From Curtobacterium sp. Leaf183 (GTDB lineage: Bacteria; Actinomycetota; Actinomycetes; Actinomycetales; Microbacteriaceae): 64,000 bases of DNA. Shown here one piece after another: positions 35,860 through 50,077 of this stretch (within the stretch, counting starts at the first letter, position 1; each line of letters opens with the position of its first letter). The stretch covers positions 115,552 to 179,551 of the forward strand of contig NZ_LMPO01000009.1 of the NCBI RefSeq assembly GCF_001424385.1. Reading direction: 5' to 3'. The notes beneath the pieces are model-generated. The model did no database searches, was not told the DNA's origin, and saw only the letters and a list, made by a program, of their open reading frames with translations. The position numbers were made by a program, and so were the translations under genes.

Positions 35860-36772
35860 GACCGACGCAGCTCGACCCCGCACCGTCGTCGTGACGGGCG
35901 CGAGCGCCGGGCTCGGGTACCACGCGGCCGAACAGCTCGCCGCCGCGGGCCACCGGGTCGTGTTGGCGACGCGCAGTGCGGAACGGGCCGACGCCGCCGC
36001 GCGCAGCATCCGGCAGCAGGTCCCGACCGCGGTGCTCGAGCACCTGCACGTCGACCTGGCCGACCTGGAGAGCGTCCGCGCGGCCGCGACGGCGCTGCAG
36101 GACCTCGGTCCGGTCGACGCGCTGCTCAACAACGCCGGAGTCGTGGGCTCGCGGGCCGAGCGTGCCACCGCACAGGGCCTCGAGCTGCAGGTCGGCACGA
36201 ACCACCTGGGGCACTTCGCCTTCACCGGGCTCGTGCTGCCGATGCTCGAGCGGACGGGCGGCCGCGTCGTGCACCTCGGCTCGATCGCACACCGCTGGGC
36301 CACCCTCGACCGTCGCGACCCGCTCGGTGCGGGGCACTACTCCGGCTACCGGCAGTACGGCCGCAGCAAGCTCGCGGTGATGCTGTTCGGCTTCGAGCTC
36401 GCCGAGCGCCTGGCCGACGCCGGGTCCGCCGTGTCGAGCGTCGTCGCCCACCCGGGCCTCGCACTCGACTCGCTCGGTCCGTCCCGCCCGCTGGTCACCC
36501 CGGCGCGTGACGAACCCGCGTGGACCCGCCCCGGGGAACGCCTCGTCGCCCAGGGCAAGGACGCGGGTGCGCTGCCGCTCGTGCACGCCACGGTCGGTGC
36601 CGGAGTCCGCTCGGGCGAGTACTGGGGTCCCGGCGGTGCCTTCCAGCTGCGGGGACCGGCTGCCGTCGTCCGCGCCGAGCCGCGCGCGCACGACCGCACC
36701 GAGGCAGCGCGGCTCTGGCAGGCGAGCGAGCAGGCCTCCGGCGTCGCGTTCGCTCTCGACGCATTCGTCTGA
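35849..36772 (+). CDS. Short-chain dehydrogenase/reductase
   Basis: A 307-residue SDR with [15 protein letters not shown] (cofactor-binding TGxxxGxG), NNAG, and a YxxxK catalytic pair in YGRSKLAV. The layout and C-terminal extension resemble the retinol-dehydrogenase-like atypical SDRs. The substrate is unknown. It starts 11 bp inside the uvrB stop region and lies between uvrB and uvrA. It is therefore co-transcribed with repair genes, although no link to repair is known. Confidence 0.88.
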   Translation: MSAETDAARPRTVVVTGASAGLGYHAAEQLAAAGHRVVLATRSAERADAAARSIRQQVPTAVLEHLHVDLADLESVRAAATALQDLGPVDALLNNAGVVGSRAERATAQGLELQVGTNHLGHFAFTGLVLPMLERTGGRVVHLGSIAHRWATLDRRDPLGAGHYSGYRQYGRSKLAVMLFGFELAERLADAGSAVSSVVAHPGLALDSLGPSRPLVTPARDEPAWTRPGERLVAQGKDAGALPLVHATVGAGVRSGEYWGPGGAFQLRGPAAVVRAEPRAHDRTEAARLWQASEQASGVAFALDAFV

Positions 36773-36806
36773 CACCGAACCGGAACCGAATGTCGGCATC
36801 GGTTCG

Positions 36807-36812
36807 TAGACT
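36807..36812 (+). promoter_or_regulatory. -10 box TAGACT before uvrA
   Basis: TAGACT ends 8 nt before the uvrA ATG with no ribosome site, which fits a leaderless or near-leaderless transcript. Confidence 0.5.
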
Positions 36813-36820
36813 CGTGGGCG

Positions 36821-39910
<3,090 letters not shown>

Positions 39911-41998
39911 GTGGCGGACACTGTCCCGTGGCGTCCGAAGGCCGGTGAGATCCCGACCGATCCGGGCGTGTACCGATGGCGTGACGGCAACGGCCGGGTG
40001 CTGTACGTCGGCAAGGCGAAGAACCTCCGCGCTCGGCTGAGCAACTACTTCGCGCCGCTGCCGACCCTGCACGAACGCACCCGCCGCATGGTCCTGACGG
40101 CGAAGAGCGTCGAGTGGACGACCGTCGGGTCCGAGATCGAGGCACTCCAGCTCGAGTACACCTGGATCAAGGAGTTCGACCCGCCGTTCAACGTCAAGTT
40201 CCGGGACGACAAGTCGTACCCGTACATGGCGATCACGCTCGGCGACGAAGCCCCCCGGGTGATGGTCACGCGCAACCGCAAGATCCGGGGGGCCAAGTAC
40301 TTCGGTCCGTACCCGAAGATCTGGGCCGTGCACGACACCATCGACCTGATGATCAAGGTGTTCCCGATCCGCACCTGCTCGGACTCGTCGTACAAGCGCG
40401 CCATGCAGACCGGCAAGCCGTGCTTCCCGGGGCAGATCGGCAAGTGCGGCGGCCCGTGCTCGCAGCGCGTCACGATCGCCGAGCACCGCGCGCTCGTCGA
40501 CGAGTTCGTGCGGTTCATGAACAGCTACGACCGCCGCGTGATCACCGAGCTCCGGCAGCGCATGGGGGCCTCCGCCGACGCCATGCAGTACGAACAGGCG
40601 GCGAAGTACCGCGACCAGGTCGGGGCACTCGAAGCCGTGCTCGAGAAGTCCGCGGTGGTGCTCAAGGACTCCGTCGACCTCGACCTGTTCGGCATCGCCG
40701 AGGACGAACTCGCGGCCGCCGTGCAGCTGTTCTCCGTCCGCGGTGGTCGCATCCGCGGTGTCCGCGGGTGGGTCGTCGACAAGGAGCTCGACATCACGAC
40801 GGGCGAGCTGGTGGAGCAGATCGTGCAGGGTGTCTACGCCGATGCCGAGCCGTCGTCGCGGGCCGGCGGTCCACTGACCAGCCCGACGACCGAGGAGCCC
40901 CCGCGCGAGGTCGTCGTGCCGGAGCTCCCGGACGATGCCGACGCGTTGCAGCAGTGGCTCAGTGAGCGGCGTGGGGGTCGTGGCACGAAGCTCAGCACCG
41001 CGCAGCGCGGCGACCGCGCCGGGCTCGCCCGGACGGCCTCGCAGAACGCGCAACAGGCGCTCATGCTCTACAAGACGAAGCGGTCCGCCGACTACACCAC
41101 GCGTGCCGCCGCGCTGGCCGACATCCAGGACGCCCTGGGCATGTCCGAGGCGCCGCTGCGCATGGAGTGCTACGACATCTCGCACCTGCAGGGCACGAAC
41201 GTCGTCGCGTCGATGGTCGTCTTCGAGGACGGTCTGCCGCGCAAGGACCAGTACCGCCGCTACTCGATCGCCGAGACCCGTGACGACACCGACAGCATGC
41301 ACCAGGTGCTCACGCGGCGCCTCGCCCGTCTCGACGAGGACGCCGAGCTGCCGGACCAGCCGGACCAGAACGCCGAGGGCGTGGTCGCGGTCGAGAAGCC
41401 GACCAAGCGCTTCGCCTACCGCCCGCAGCTGCTGATCGTCGACGGCGGGCAGCCGCAGGTGGCCGCAGCCAAGCGGGCGATGGACGAGGCCGGGGTCACC
41501 GACATCGCCCTCGTCGGCATCGCCAAGCGCCTCGAGGAACTCTGGCTGCCCGACGACGACTTCCCGGTGATCCTGCCGCGCAACTCCGAGGCCCTGTTCC
41601 TCATCCAGCGCATCCGCGACGAGGCCCACCGGTTCGCCATCACCCACCAGCGGGGGCGCCGCAAGCGCGACGTCCGCACGCAGCTGTCCGAGATCCCCGG
41701 TCTCGGGCCGAGCCGCGTCAGCGCGCTGCTGAAGCACTTCGGCTCGGTCACCCGGCTGCGGTCCGCCACGGCGGACGAGATCGGCGAGGTGCAGGGCGTC
41801 GGCCCGGCGACCGCCGCAGCGGTCGTGCGGAAGCTGCAGACGGTGCCGGCCAGCGCGCCGACGGGGGAGTCACCGACAAGCGCGCCCGGGCCCGGCAGCG
41901 CGCCCGACGCCGACGGGGACCTGAGCAGCGCAGACCGGACAGGAGGCTCGGTGCGGGTCCCCGAGGTGACCGGCGGCGGTCCGCAGTTGCCGTCGTGA
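39911..41998 (+). CDS. uvrC: Excinuclease ABC subunit C
   Basis: A 695-residue dual-incision nuclease. A GIY-YIG domain is at the N-terminus ([19 protein letters not shown]). A cysteine-containing segment follows ([14 protein letters not shown]), then a UVR domain ([14 protein letters not shown]), an RNase H-like endonuclease domain ([30 protein letters not shown]) and a double helix-hairpin-helix ([18 protein letters not shown]). A disordered tail of about 55 residues after the last HhH makes it longer than usual. GTG directly follows the uvrA stop, so the two are translationally coupled. Confidence 0.97.
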   Translation: MADTVPWRPKAGEIPTDPGVYRWRDGNGRVLYVGKAKNLRARLSNYFAPLPTLHERTRRMVLTAKSVEWTTVGSEIEALQLEYTWIKEFDPPFNVKFRDDKSYPYMAITLGDEAPRVMVTRNRKIRGAKYFGPYPKIWAVHDTIDLMIKVFPIRTCSDSSYKRAMQTGKPCFPGQIGKCGGPCSQRVTIAEHRALVDEFVRFMNSYDRRVITELRQRMGASADAMQYEQAAKYRDQVGALEAVLEKSAVVLKDSVDLDLFGIAEDELAAAVQLFSVRGGRIRGVRGWVVDKELDITTGELVEQIVQGVYADAEPSSRAGGPLTSPTTEEPPREVVVPELPDDADALQQWLSERRGGRGTKLSTAQRGDRAGLARTASQNAQQALMLYKTKRSADYTTRAAALADIQDALGMSEAPLRMECYDISHLQGTNVVASMVVFEDGLPRKDQYRRYSIAETRDDTDSMHQVLTRRLARLDEDAELPDQPDQNAEGVVAVEKPTKRFAYRPQLLIVDGGQPQVAAAKRAMDEAGVTDIALVGIAKRLEELWLPDDDFPVILPRNSEALFLIQRIRDEAHRFAITHQRGRRKRDVRTQLSEIPGLGPSRVSALLKHFGSVTRLRSATADEIGEVQGVGPATAAAVVRKLQTVPASAPTGESPTSAPGPGSAPDADGDLSSADRTGGSVRVPEVTGGGPQLPS

Positions 41999-42048
41999 CG
42001 TCACCACGGTCCTCCCGGCCGTCGGGTCCGCGACCCCCGAACGGGCGA

Positions 42049-42054
42049 TAGCCT
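42049..42054 (+). promoter_or_regulatory. Candidate -10 box upstream of rapZ
   Basis: TAGCCT lies 93 nt before the rapZ ATG. It would give a leader of about 87 nt. Confidence 0.3.
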
Positions 42055-42147
42055 GGACCCCGAGCACACTCACCCCGGCCCGCTCCTGCGGGCCCCCGGC
42101 CCGCCCGAGCGACGCGCCCGGGCAGCGACGACGGAGCACATCTCCAG

Positions 42148-43035
42148 ATGACCGACACCGATGCGAGTCCGCAGCACGACGTCCTGATCGTGACCGGGAT
42201 GTCCGGCGCCGGGCGCTCCACGGTGGGCAAGGCGCTCGAGGACCTCGACTGGTACGTCGTCGACAACCTGCCGACCCAGATGCTCGGCCCGCTCACCGAC
42301 CTGGCCGACCGCGCCGGCGAGAAGATCCCGAAGCTCGCCGCCGTGGTCGACGTCCGCGGGGGCCGCTACTTCACCGACCCTGAACACGCCGTCGAACGAC
42401 TTCGGGCGGCGACCTCGGCCCGGGTCCGGGTGCTCTTCCTCGAGGCGACCGACCAGGTCCTCGTCCGGCGGTTCGAGCAGGTCCGGCGACCGCACCCGCT
42501 CCAGGGTGAGGACACGCTGCTCGACGGCATCGCGCGTGAGCGAACGCGGCTGCTCGGGCTGCGCGAGGCGTCCGACGTGATCATCGACACGTCCGACCTC
42601 AACATCCACCAGCTCGCCAACACCGTGACCGAGAAGTTCGCCGAGGACCGCTTCACCGGCGTCCAGGTCACGCTGATGAGCTTCGGGTTCAAGTACGGGC
42701 TGCCCGCCGACGCCGACATGGTGGCCGACGTGCGGTTCATCCCGAACCCGTACTGGGTGCCGGAACTCCGTCCGCACACCGGTCTGGACGCACCCGTGTC
42801 CGAGTACGTCCTCGCGCAGCCGGGGTCCCGCACGTTCGTCGACCGCTACGCCGCCGTGCTCGAGCCGGTCCTCGGCGGGTACCAGCGCGAGAACAAAAGA
42901 CACGCTACGATCGCCATCGGCTGTACCGGCGGCAAGCACCGCTCGGTCGCCATCGTCGCCGAGTTGGCGAGCCTCCTCCGTGGGATGCCCAACGTCGCCG
43001 TGCGTGTGAAGAACCGAGATCTCGGCCGGGAGTGA
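42148..43035 (+). CDS. rapZ: RapZ-family nucleotide-binding protein
   Basis: A 295-residue RapZ/YvcJ-family protein. The N-terminal P-loop is [16 protein letters not shown], with Arg in place of Lys as in other actinobacterial members. The VVDNLP motif, DVRGG and the C-terminal CTGGKHRSV motif are all present. In enteric bacteria RapZ controls glucosamine-6-phosphate synthase sRNA; in Actinobacteria the role is unknown. It lies between uvrC and whiA as in related genomes, but the yvcK gene usually found after it is missing here. Confidence 0.94.
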   Translation: MTDTDASPQHDVLIVTGMSGAGRSTVGKALEDLDWYVVDNLPTQMLGPLTDLADRAGEKIPKLAAVVDVRGGRYFTDPEHAVERLRAATSARVRVLFLEATDQVLVRRFEQVRRPHPLQGEDTLLDGIARERTRLLGLREASDVIIDTSDLNIHQLANTVTEKFAEDRFTGVQVTLMSFGFKYGLPADADMVADVRFIPNPYWVPELRPHTGLDAPVSEYVLAQPGSRTFVDRYAAVLEPVLGGYQRENKRHATIAIGCTGGKHRSVAIVAELASLLRGMPNVAVRVKNRDLGRE

Positions 43036-43114
43036 CCGTCCCACCGGCCGCTCCACACGCGTGCGCCACCGGGATACAGAACCCCACCACCGACTGAACG
43101 TAAGGAATGATGCT

Positions 43115-44095
43115 GTGCCGTTGACTGCCGAGGTCAAGGACGAACTGGCCAGGGTCGCCGTGGGCCGCAACACGGTCCGCGCCGCCGAACTCGCGACGAT
43201 CCTCCGGTTCGCGGGTGGCCTGCACGTCATCTCCGGCAGGATCGCCGTCGAGGTCGAGGTCGACACGCGGATCATCGTCCACCGCGTCCGCAAGGACCTG
43301 GCCGAGCTGTACGGCGTCCGGAGCGAGGCCTCGGTCGGCTCCACGGCATCGTCCCGTCGCGGGACCCGCTACCTGGTCCGCGTGCTCGAGGCGGGGGAGA
43401 CCCTCGCACGGCAGACCGGTCTGATGGACGCTCGGCGTCGTCCGGTGCGTGGTCTGCCGAACCGCCTGACCACGGGCAACCGCGAGGACCTCGCCGCGAT
43501 CTGGCGAGGTGCCTTCCTGGCCGCCGGCACCCTCACGGACCCCGGCCGGGCCGCCGCACTCGAGGTGACCTGCCCCGGCAACGAGGCGGCGATGGCACTG
43601 GTCGGAGCCGCTTCGCGACTCGGCATCGCCGCGAAGGGCCGCGAAGTCCGCGGTGTGCACCGCGTCGTCATCCGCGACGGCGAGGCGATCGGGCAGATGC
43701 TCACCGCGATGGGCGCGGCCCGCACCACCGCGGACTGGGAGGAGATGCGCCAGCGTCGCGAGGTCCGCGCCACGGCGAACCGCCTCGTGAACTTCGACGA
43801 CGCCAACCTCCGGCGTTCCGCACAGGCGGCCGTCGCCGCCTGCGCACGGGTCGAGCGCGCACTCGAGATCCTCGGCGACGAGGTCCCCGACCACCTGCAG
43901 TACGCCGGGTCGCTCCGGTTGGCGCACCGTGACGCGTCGCTCGACGAGCTCGGCCAGCACGCCGACCCGCCCATGACCAAGGACGCGATCGCCGGTCGGA
44001 TCCGCCGTCTGCTCGCGATGGCCGACAAGCGCGCCGTCGAGCTCGACGTCCCCGGTACCGAGGCGAGCGTCCCCGAGGAGCTCGAAGGCGCCTGA
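43115..44095 (+). CDS. whiA: DNA-binding protein WhiA
   Basis: A 326-residue regulator that controls sporulation septation in Streptomyces and cell division or growth in other Gram-positives. The first 215 residues match the LAGLIDADG-like domain ([38 protein letters not shown]). The C-terminal helix-turn-helix is at about 225-310 ([32 protein letters not shown]). The GTG start has AAGGA upstream and gives the standard [15 protein letters not shown] N-terminus. Confidence 0.96.
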   Translation: MPLTAEVKDELARVAVGRNTVRAAELATILRFAGGLHVISGRIAVEVEVDTRIIVHRVRKDLAELYGVRSEASVGSTASSRRGTRYLVRVLEAGETLARQTGLMDARRRPVRGLPNRLTTGNREDLAAIWRGAFLAAGTLTDPGRAAALEVTCPGNEAAMALVGAASRLGIAAKGREVRGVHRVVIRDGEAIGQMLTAMGAARTTADWEEMRQRREVRATANRLVNFDDANLRRSAQAAVAACARVERALEILGDEVPDHLQYAGSLRLAHRDASLDELGQHADPPMTKDAIAGRIRRLLAMADKRAVELDVPGTEASVPEELEGA

Positions 44096-44140
44096 CCCCC
44101 GTCTGCACGTCACACGAACGGGTGCTGAAGCTCCGACTGC

Positions 44141-45262
<1,122 letters not shown>

Positions 45263-45265
45263 CAC

Positions 45266-46501
45266 ATGAGCCTCCGAACCCTGGGGAGCCCCGGTCACTG
45301 GGGCGACCTCGGTGACCTCGCCGGCAAGCGCGTCGTCGTCCGGTGTGACCTCAACGTCCCGCTCAAGGACGGGGTCATCACGGACGACGGGCGCGTTCGC
45401 GCGTCCCTCGGCACGCTGAACACGCTCATCACGGCCGGCGCTCGCGTCATCGTGATCTCGCACCTCGGTCGCCCGGACGGCTCGCCGACACCGGAGTACT
45501 CCCTCGCGCCGGTGGGGCAGCGTCTGTCCGAGCTGCTCGGCAAGCCCGTCGAGTTCGTCGACGAGACCGTCGGTGACCTCGCCGGTGCGGCAGCCGACGA
45601 GCTCCAGGACGGCGACGTCCTGCTGCTCGAGAACCTCCGCTTCAACCCGGAGGAGACCTCGAAGGACGCAGCCGAGCGCCAGGCCTTCGCGGAGCGGATC
45701 GCCGCCATGGCCGACGCCTTCGTGTCCGACGGGTTCGGTGTCGTGCACCGCAAGCAGGCCTCGGTCTACGAGCTCGCGTCGGTGCTGCCCTCGGCTGCGG
45801 GTGGGCTCATCGAGACCGAACTGCGCGTGCTCGAGCGCCTGACCGCGACTCCCGAGCGCCCCTACACGGTGGTGCTCGGCGGATCGAAGGTCAGCGACAA
45901 GCTCGGTGTGATCGACCACCTGCTCCCGCAGGTCGACACGCTCTGCATCGGCGGTGGCATGCTCTTCACCTTCCTGGCGGCTCAGGGCCACGGCGTCGCC
46001 AAGTCCCTGCTCGAACAGGACCAGCTCGACGTCGTCCGCGAGTACCTGTCGCGCGCGGACGAGCTCGGCGTGACGATCGACCTGCCGACCGACGTCGTCG
46101 TGGCATCCGGCTTCGCAGCGGACGCCGAACACGAGACGGTGGCCGCTGACGCGATCGAGTCGTCGTCGTTCGGTGCCGACGGCATCGGCCTCGACATCGG
46201 TCCGGAGACGGCCGAGCGGTTCGCCCGCGCGGTGTCCGGGTCGAAGACCGTGTTCTGGAACGGCCCGATGGGCGTGTTCGAGTTCCCGGCCTTCGCCGCG
46301 GGGACGAAGACCGTCGCGCAGGCCCTGACCGAGGTCGACGGCCTCGGGGTCGTCGGCGGTGGCGACTCCGCCGCGGCCGTGCGGTCGCTCGGGTTCTCCG
46401 ACGACCAGTTCGGCCACATCTCGACCGGCGGCGGTGCGAGCCTCGAGTTCCTCGAGGGCAAGTCGCTGCCCGGTCTCGAAGCACTCGGATGGACCCGATG
46501 A
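45266..46501 (+). CDS. pgk: Phosphoglycerate kinase
   Basis: A 411-residue enzyme that makes ATP from 1,3-bisphosphoglycerate. It has the N-terminal [14 protein letters not shown] motif, SHLGRPDG (substrate arginine region), [11 protein letters not shown], and the ATP-domain motifs [11 protein letters not shown] and [13 protein letters not shown]. The length is normal. Its stop overlaps the ATG of tpiA (ATGA), and the gap stop is 3 bp upstream. Confidence 0.97.
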   Translation: MSLRTLGSPGHWGDLGDLAGKRVVVRCDLNVPLKDGVITDDGRVRASLGTLNTLITAGARVIVISHLGRPDGSPTPEYSLAPVGQRLSELLGKPVEFVDETVGDLAGAAADELQDGDVLLLENLRFNPEETSKDAAERQAFAERIAAMADAFVSDGFGVVHRKQASVYELASVLPSAAGGLIETELRVLERLTATPERPYTVVLGGSKVSDKLGVIDHLLPQVDTLCIGGGMLFTFLAAQGHGVAKSLLEQDQLDVVREYLSRADELGVTIDLPTDVVVASGFAADAEHETVAADAIESSSFGADGIGLDIGPETAERFARAVSGSKTVFWNGPMGVFEFPAFAAGTKTVAQALTEVDGLGVVGGGDSAAAVRSLGFSDDQFGHISTGGGASLEFLEGKSLPGLEALGWTR

Positions 46502-47277
46502 CCCGAACACCGCTCATCGCCGGCAATTGGAAGATGAATCTCGATCATCTCCAGGCGATCGCGACCGTGCAGAAGCTCGCGTGGACGCTGAAGGACGCAC
46601 GCCACGACTTCGACGACGTCGAGGTCGCGGTGTTCCCGCCCTTCACCGACCTGCGCAGCGTGCAGACGCTCATCTCGGCCGACAAGCTCCCGATCCGCTT
46701 CGGCGCCCAGGACCTGTCCCAGCACGACTCGGGTGCGTACACCGGTGACGTCTCTGGTGCGTTCCTCGCGGCACTCGACGCCGCGTACGTGATCGTCGGA
46801 CACTCCGAGCGTCGCACGATGCACGGGGAGACCGACCAGGTCGTGGCCGCCAAGACGGCCGCCGCAGTCAAGCACGGCGTCGTGCCGGTGGTGTGCGTGG
46901 GCGAGACCGGCGAGCAGCGTGAAGAACGCGGCGCCGGTGTCGTTGCCGTCGAGCAGCTGCAGGTCGTCCTCGACGCCGTGCAGCCGTCCGAGATCGTCGT
47001 CGCGTACGAGCCCGTCTGGGCCATCGGTTCCGGCCAGGCAGCGTCGGCCGACCAGGCGCAGGACGAGTGCGCCGCCATCCGCCGGGGAATCGCCGCCGCG
47101 TGGGGCGAGGACCTCGCCGCCGCGACGCGCGTGCTGTACGGCGGCTCCGTCAAGTCGGGCAACATCGCGGGCTTCCTCCGCGAGCCCGACGTCGACGGCG
47201 CGCTCGTCGGTGGCGCGTCCCTCGACGTGCAGGAGTTCGCGGCGATCGCGCGCTTCCGGCATCACGTCGGACTCTGA
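46498..47277 (+). CDS. tpiA: Triose-phosphate isomerase
   Basis: A 259-residue TIM-barrel enzyme. It has GNWKMN with the catalytic Lys, GHSERR with the catalytic His and [10 protein letters not shown] with the catalytic Glu. The ATG that overlaps the pgk stop was taken in preference to one nine bases upstream, because it gives coupled translation and the normal N-terminus. It closes the gap-pgk-tpiA operon, and a hairpin follows. Confidence 0.97.
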   Translation: MTRTPLIAGNWKMNLDHLQAIATVQKLAWTLKDARHDFDDVEVAVFPPFTDLRSVQTLISADKLPIRFGAQDLSQHDSGAYTGDVSGAFLAALDAAYVIVGHSERRTMHGETDQVVAAKTAAAVKHGVVPVVCVGETGEQREERGAGVVAVEQLQVVLDAVQPSEIVVAYEPVWAIGSGQAASADQAQDECAAIRRGIAAAWGEDLAAATRVLYGGSVKSGNIAGFLREPDVDGALVGGASLDVQEFAAIARFRHHVGL

Positions 47278-47288
47278 TCCGACCAGTT

Positions 47289-47318
47289 CGGGCCGGCCGC
47301 GTCACCGTGGCCGGCCCG
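47289..47318 (+). terminator. Terminator after tpiA
   Basis: A 10-bp perfect G+C stem with a 10-nt loop starts 12 bp after the tpiA stop. Confidence 0.65.
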
Positions 47319-47360
47319 AGCCACGCCCGTGCCGGTGACCCGGCCGCTCCGGCGGCCCGG

Positions 47361-47366
47361 TACACT
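47361..47366 (+). promoter_or_regulatory. Candidate -10 box of secG-rbpA
   Basis: TACACT lies 31 bp before the secG GTG, after the tpiA hairpin. A GAAAGG ribosome site follows. Confidence 0.45.
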
Positions 47367-47396
47367 TGCATGGCTGACTGACACGAAAGGTACGTC

Positions 47397-47648
47397 GTGG
47401 CGATACTCTCCGTCGTGCTGCAGGTCCTGCTCGCAATCACGAGCCTCCTGCTCACGCTCCTCATCCTCCTGCACAAGGGCCGCGGTGGCGGCCTCTCCGA
47501 CATGTTCGGCGGCGGTGTGACGAGCAACCTCGGGGCGTCCGGCGTGGCCGAGCGCAACCTGAACCGGATCACGGTGATCCTCGGTCTGCTCTGGATCGTG
47601 AGCATCATCGTGCTCGGTCTCATCAACAAGTTCACAGCGGGGAGCTGA
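47397..47648 (+). CDS. secG: Preprotein translocase subunit SecG
   Basis: An 83-residue protein with two membrane helices (about 2-24 and 57-78). The conserved cytosolic loop between them reads KGRGGGLSDMFGGG. SecG assists SecYE in protein export. It follows tpiA as in other Actinobacteria. The GTG has GAAAGG at good distance. Confidence 0.93.
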   Translation: MAILSVVLQVLLAITSLLLTLLILLHKGRGGGLSDMFGGGVTSNLGASGVAERNLNRITVILGLLWIVSIIVLGLINKFTAGS

Positions 47649-47651
47649 GTC

Positions 47652-48011
47652 ATGGCATCAGGAGGCAGTGCAATCCGGGGGTCGCGCGTCGGTGCAGGCC
47701 CGATGGGGGAGCAGGACCGCGGGGTCCAGGCCGAGCGCGTCGCGATCTCGTACTGGGACGCGCTGGGGAACGAGGTCGTCCGCTACTTCGCGGCGAACCT
47801 CCCCGACGACGAGATCCCGGAGACGGTCGACTCGCCGTCCACCGGGCTCCCGGCGGGCCGCGACAAGGAGAACCCGCCGCAGGTCACGAAGACCGAGCCG
47901 TACAAGACCCACCTGGCGTACGTCAAGGAGCGCCGCACCGAGGAAGAAGCAGCACAGCTCCTCGAAGACGCGCTGCAGCAGCTCCGGCAGCGTCGCGGTA
48001 CCGCGAAGTAG
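47652..48011 (+). CDS. rbpA: RNA polymerase-binding protein RbpA
   Basis: A 119-residue actinobacterial transcription factor that binds the sigma factor and the polymerase beta' clamp and stabilises promoter complexes. It has the N-terminal tail with AIRGSRVGAGPMGEQ, the core domain with ISYWDALGNEVVRYFA, and the C-terminal sigma-interaction helix KERRTEEEAAQLLEDAL. Three bases separate it from secG. It is followed by a strong terminator. Confidence 0.95.
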   Translation: MASGGSAIRGSRVGAGPMGEQDRGVQAERVAISYWDALGNEVVRYFAANLPDDEIPETVDSPSTGLPAGRDKENPPQVTKTEPYKTHLAYVKERRTEEEAAQLLEDALQQLRQRRGTAK

Positions 48012-48023
48012 CACCGAACGTCA

Positions 48024-48057
48024 CGAAGGCCCCCGCACTCCGGTGCGGGGGCCTTCG
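48024..48057 (+). terminator. Terminator after rbpA
   Basis: A perfect 15-bp stem with a 4-nt loop starts 13 bp after the rbpA stop. Confidence 0.85.
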
Positions 48058-48210
48058 TCGTTGCGGGTGGCGATCAGCGGTGCGGCGGTCTTCGAGATCG
48101 CACGACTCGCCGCGCGGCTGGCGTCGCGGTTCCGCGAGTGACCGGTCAGTGGGCGCGAGATGCCATGACTTCGGAACCTCGCGCGGGTTGGGGGGCGACC
48201 CCGGAACGAC

Positions 48211-48244
48211 GGGAGGCCCGGTGCCAGCTGGCACCGGGCCTCCT
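48211..48244. terminator. Palindromic hairpin between rbpA and pgl, copy 1 of a repeat
   Basis: A perfect 16-bp stem without a loop lies 19 bp beyond the pgl stop on the opposite strand, so it can serve as the pgl terminator. The 33 bases from 48211 recur exactly at 63849-63881. Confidence 0.7.
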
Positions 48245-48262
48245 GTCAGAGGGTGCGGGATG

Positions 48263-49033
48263 TCAGTACGTCGACGCGATCAGGTTCTCGGGGACGTCGC
48301 GTGCGGCGTCCTGGTCCACGAAGAACACGGTGCGCTTGCGACCCTGCACGCCGCCGACGGGGACCTCGTCGACCGAGGCACCAGCGAGTGCCAGGCCGAG
48401 GACCGAGGCCTTCTCGGCGCCGGACAAGATGACCCACACGCGCTGCGACGCGTTGATCGCCGGGTAGGTCAGGGTCAGACGCTGCGGCGGGGGCTTGGGG
48501 GAGTCGTCGACCGGCACGACCGTGCGGTCGGTGATCGACAGCTGCGCGAACTCCGGGAAGAGCGACGCGGTGTGGCCGTCCGGGCCGACGCCGAGGAGCG
48601 TGATGTCGAACTTCGGCGCGACGGCCGAGTCGGGCGCCGCGTCCTGCAGCTCGCGCTCGTACCGCGCCGCGGCCTCGTCGATGGAGATGCCGGCGTCGGA
48701 CGCGGCCATCGGGTGGATGTTCGACGCCGGGATGCCGACGTGGTCGAAGAAGTCGGCCTGCGTGCCGGTGACGTTGCGGTCGGCATCACCTTCGGGTGCC
48801 CAGCGCTCGTCGACCCACCAGACGTGCACCTTCGACCAGTCGACGCTCTCACGCGCCTGCGACTGGCCGATGGCGGCGAGCACGAGGGTCGACACCGAAC
48901 CACCGCTGATGGCGATGTCCGCGCGCTCCTGCTCGTCCAGCACGTCGATGATCTTCGTGATGAAGCGTGCGGCGACGGACGCGCCGAGGGCCTGCTTGTC
49001 CGGGTGCACCAGCACCCGCCGTTCGTTGGTCAC
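48263..49033 (-). CDS. pgl: 6-phosphogluconolactonase
   Basis: A 256-residue enzyme of the oxidative pentose-phosphate path. It has the DevB-type marks ISGGSVSTLVLAA, HVWWVDERW, DADRN and LLGVGPDGHTASLFP. It is the last gene of the leftward tkt-tal-pgi-zwf-opcA-pgl run, after a gap of 99 bp that holds a long hairpin. It may therefore be expressed at a lower or separate level. The start is GTG. Confidence 0.95.
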   Translation of the reverse strand: MTNERRVLVHPDKQALGASVAARFITKIIDVLDEQERADIAISGGSVSTLVLAAIGQSQARESVDWSKVHVWWVDERWAPEGDADRNVTGTQADFFDHVGIPASNIHPMAASDAGISIDEAAARYERELQDAAPDSAVAPKFDITLLGVGPDGHTASLFPEFAQLSITDRTVVPVDDSPKPPPQRLTLTYPAINASQRVWVILSGAEKASVLGLALAGASVDEVPVGGVQGRKRTVFFVDQDAARDVPENLIASTY

Positions 49034-49081
49034 GTGACTCCCGTGTTCAGGTCGGCGGGCCGTGGTGGACCGCCTTCGGTC

Positions 49082-49122
49082 CGGTCGGGTCGCACGTCCG
49101 CGCTGGACATGCGACCCGACCG
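49082..49122 (-). terminator. Long hairpin between opcA and pgl
   Basis: A 13-bp perfect outer stem encloses a second short stem (GTCC/GGAC). It lies just after the opcA stop and may reduce read-through into pgl. Confidence 0.6.
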
Positions 49123-49132
49123 AGTGGTGCGG

Positions 49133-50077
49133 TCAGTTCGCGATGTGCTCGCGGAGCTGGGCCACCCCGTGCTTGACGACGTCTCCGAAGAGGACGTCCG
49201 GGTCGAGTCTACGGAGTTCCTCTGCGAGACAGTCGCGCAGGTTCCGGCGCGGCAGCGACAGGTCGTGCACCGGCTGACCGGGCATCGACAGCGTCGCCAC
49301 GTCGACCAGGGAGCGCTCGAGCTCGATGGTGCCGGACTCGCGGACGAGCGAGACGCCGTGGATGCCGCTCGAGCCCGTGGCACGCGGGGAGGTCACGACC
49401 GACACCGGGACCTGGAGCTGCAGCTGGAGCCACGCGGCGAGGAGGATCGTCGACGGGCTGTCGCTCGCCCCCGACACCTCGACACCGGTGATCGGCTCGT
49501 ACGGCGGCTGGTCGAGCGCCGCGGCGAGCTGGTTGCGCCAGAGCGTCAGCCGGGTCCACGCGAAGTCGGTGTCACCCGGCACGTACGACTCCGCCAGTGC
49601 GGTTATCGCCGCGCTCGGGTCCTTCTGTGTGGCCGCGTCGGTGATGCGCCGCTGGGCGATGCGGCCGAGCGACGACTCGGCCGGCTTCGGCGGCGCGATC
49701 CCGGGCCACCAGGCGATGACCGGCGCGTCGGGGAGCAGCAGACCGGTGACCAGGCTCTCCTCGTTCGTGGCGGTCTCGCCGTACGCGCGCAGGACGATGA
49801 CCTCACTCGCACCCGCGTCGCTGCCGACGCGGATCTGCGCGTCGAGCCGACCGGGCGAGGCGATGTCACCGTCGTTCTTGGACACGATGATGACGCGCAT
49901 CGGGTGCTCGCGGGATGCCTCGTTCGCGGCCGCGATCGCCTCTTCCTCGTGGCCCAGGGCCGTCGAGATGATCAACGTCAGGACGCGACCCAGTGCGACG
50001 GCGCCGCCTTCTTCGCGGATGTGGACGAGGGTCTTCTGGATCTTCGAGACCGTGGTGTTCGGCAGGTCGATCTTCAT
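49133..50077 (-). CDS. opcA: Glucose-6-phosphate dehydrogenase assembly protein OpcA
   Basis: A 314-residue protein needed for full activity of glucose-6-phosphate dehydrogenase in Actinobacteria and cyanobacteria. It opens MKIDLPNTTVSKIQKTL and contains GRVLTLIISTA, VIAWWPGIAPP and the SLGRIAQRRITDA segment, all typical. Its ATG overlaps the zwf stop (ATGA), which fits its role as a partner of Zwf. Confidence 0.95.
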   Translation of the reverse strand: MKIDLPNTTVSKIQKTLVHIREEGGAVALGRVLTLIISTALGHEEEAIAAANEASREHPMRVIIVSKNDGDIASPGRLDAQIRVGSDAGASEVIVLRAYGETATNEESLVTGLLLPDAPVIAWWPGIAPPKPAESSLGRIAQRRITDAATQKDPSAAITALAESYVPGDTDFAWTRLTLWRNQLAAALDQPPYEPITGVEVSGASDSPSTILLAAWLQLQLQVPVSVVTSPRATGSSGIHGVSLVRESGTIELERSLVDVATLSMPGQPVHDLSLPRRNLRDCLAEELRRLDPDVLFGDVVKHGVAQLREHIAN

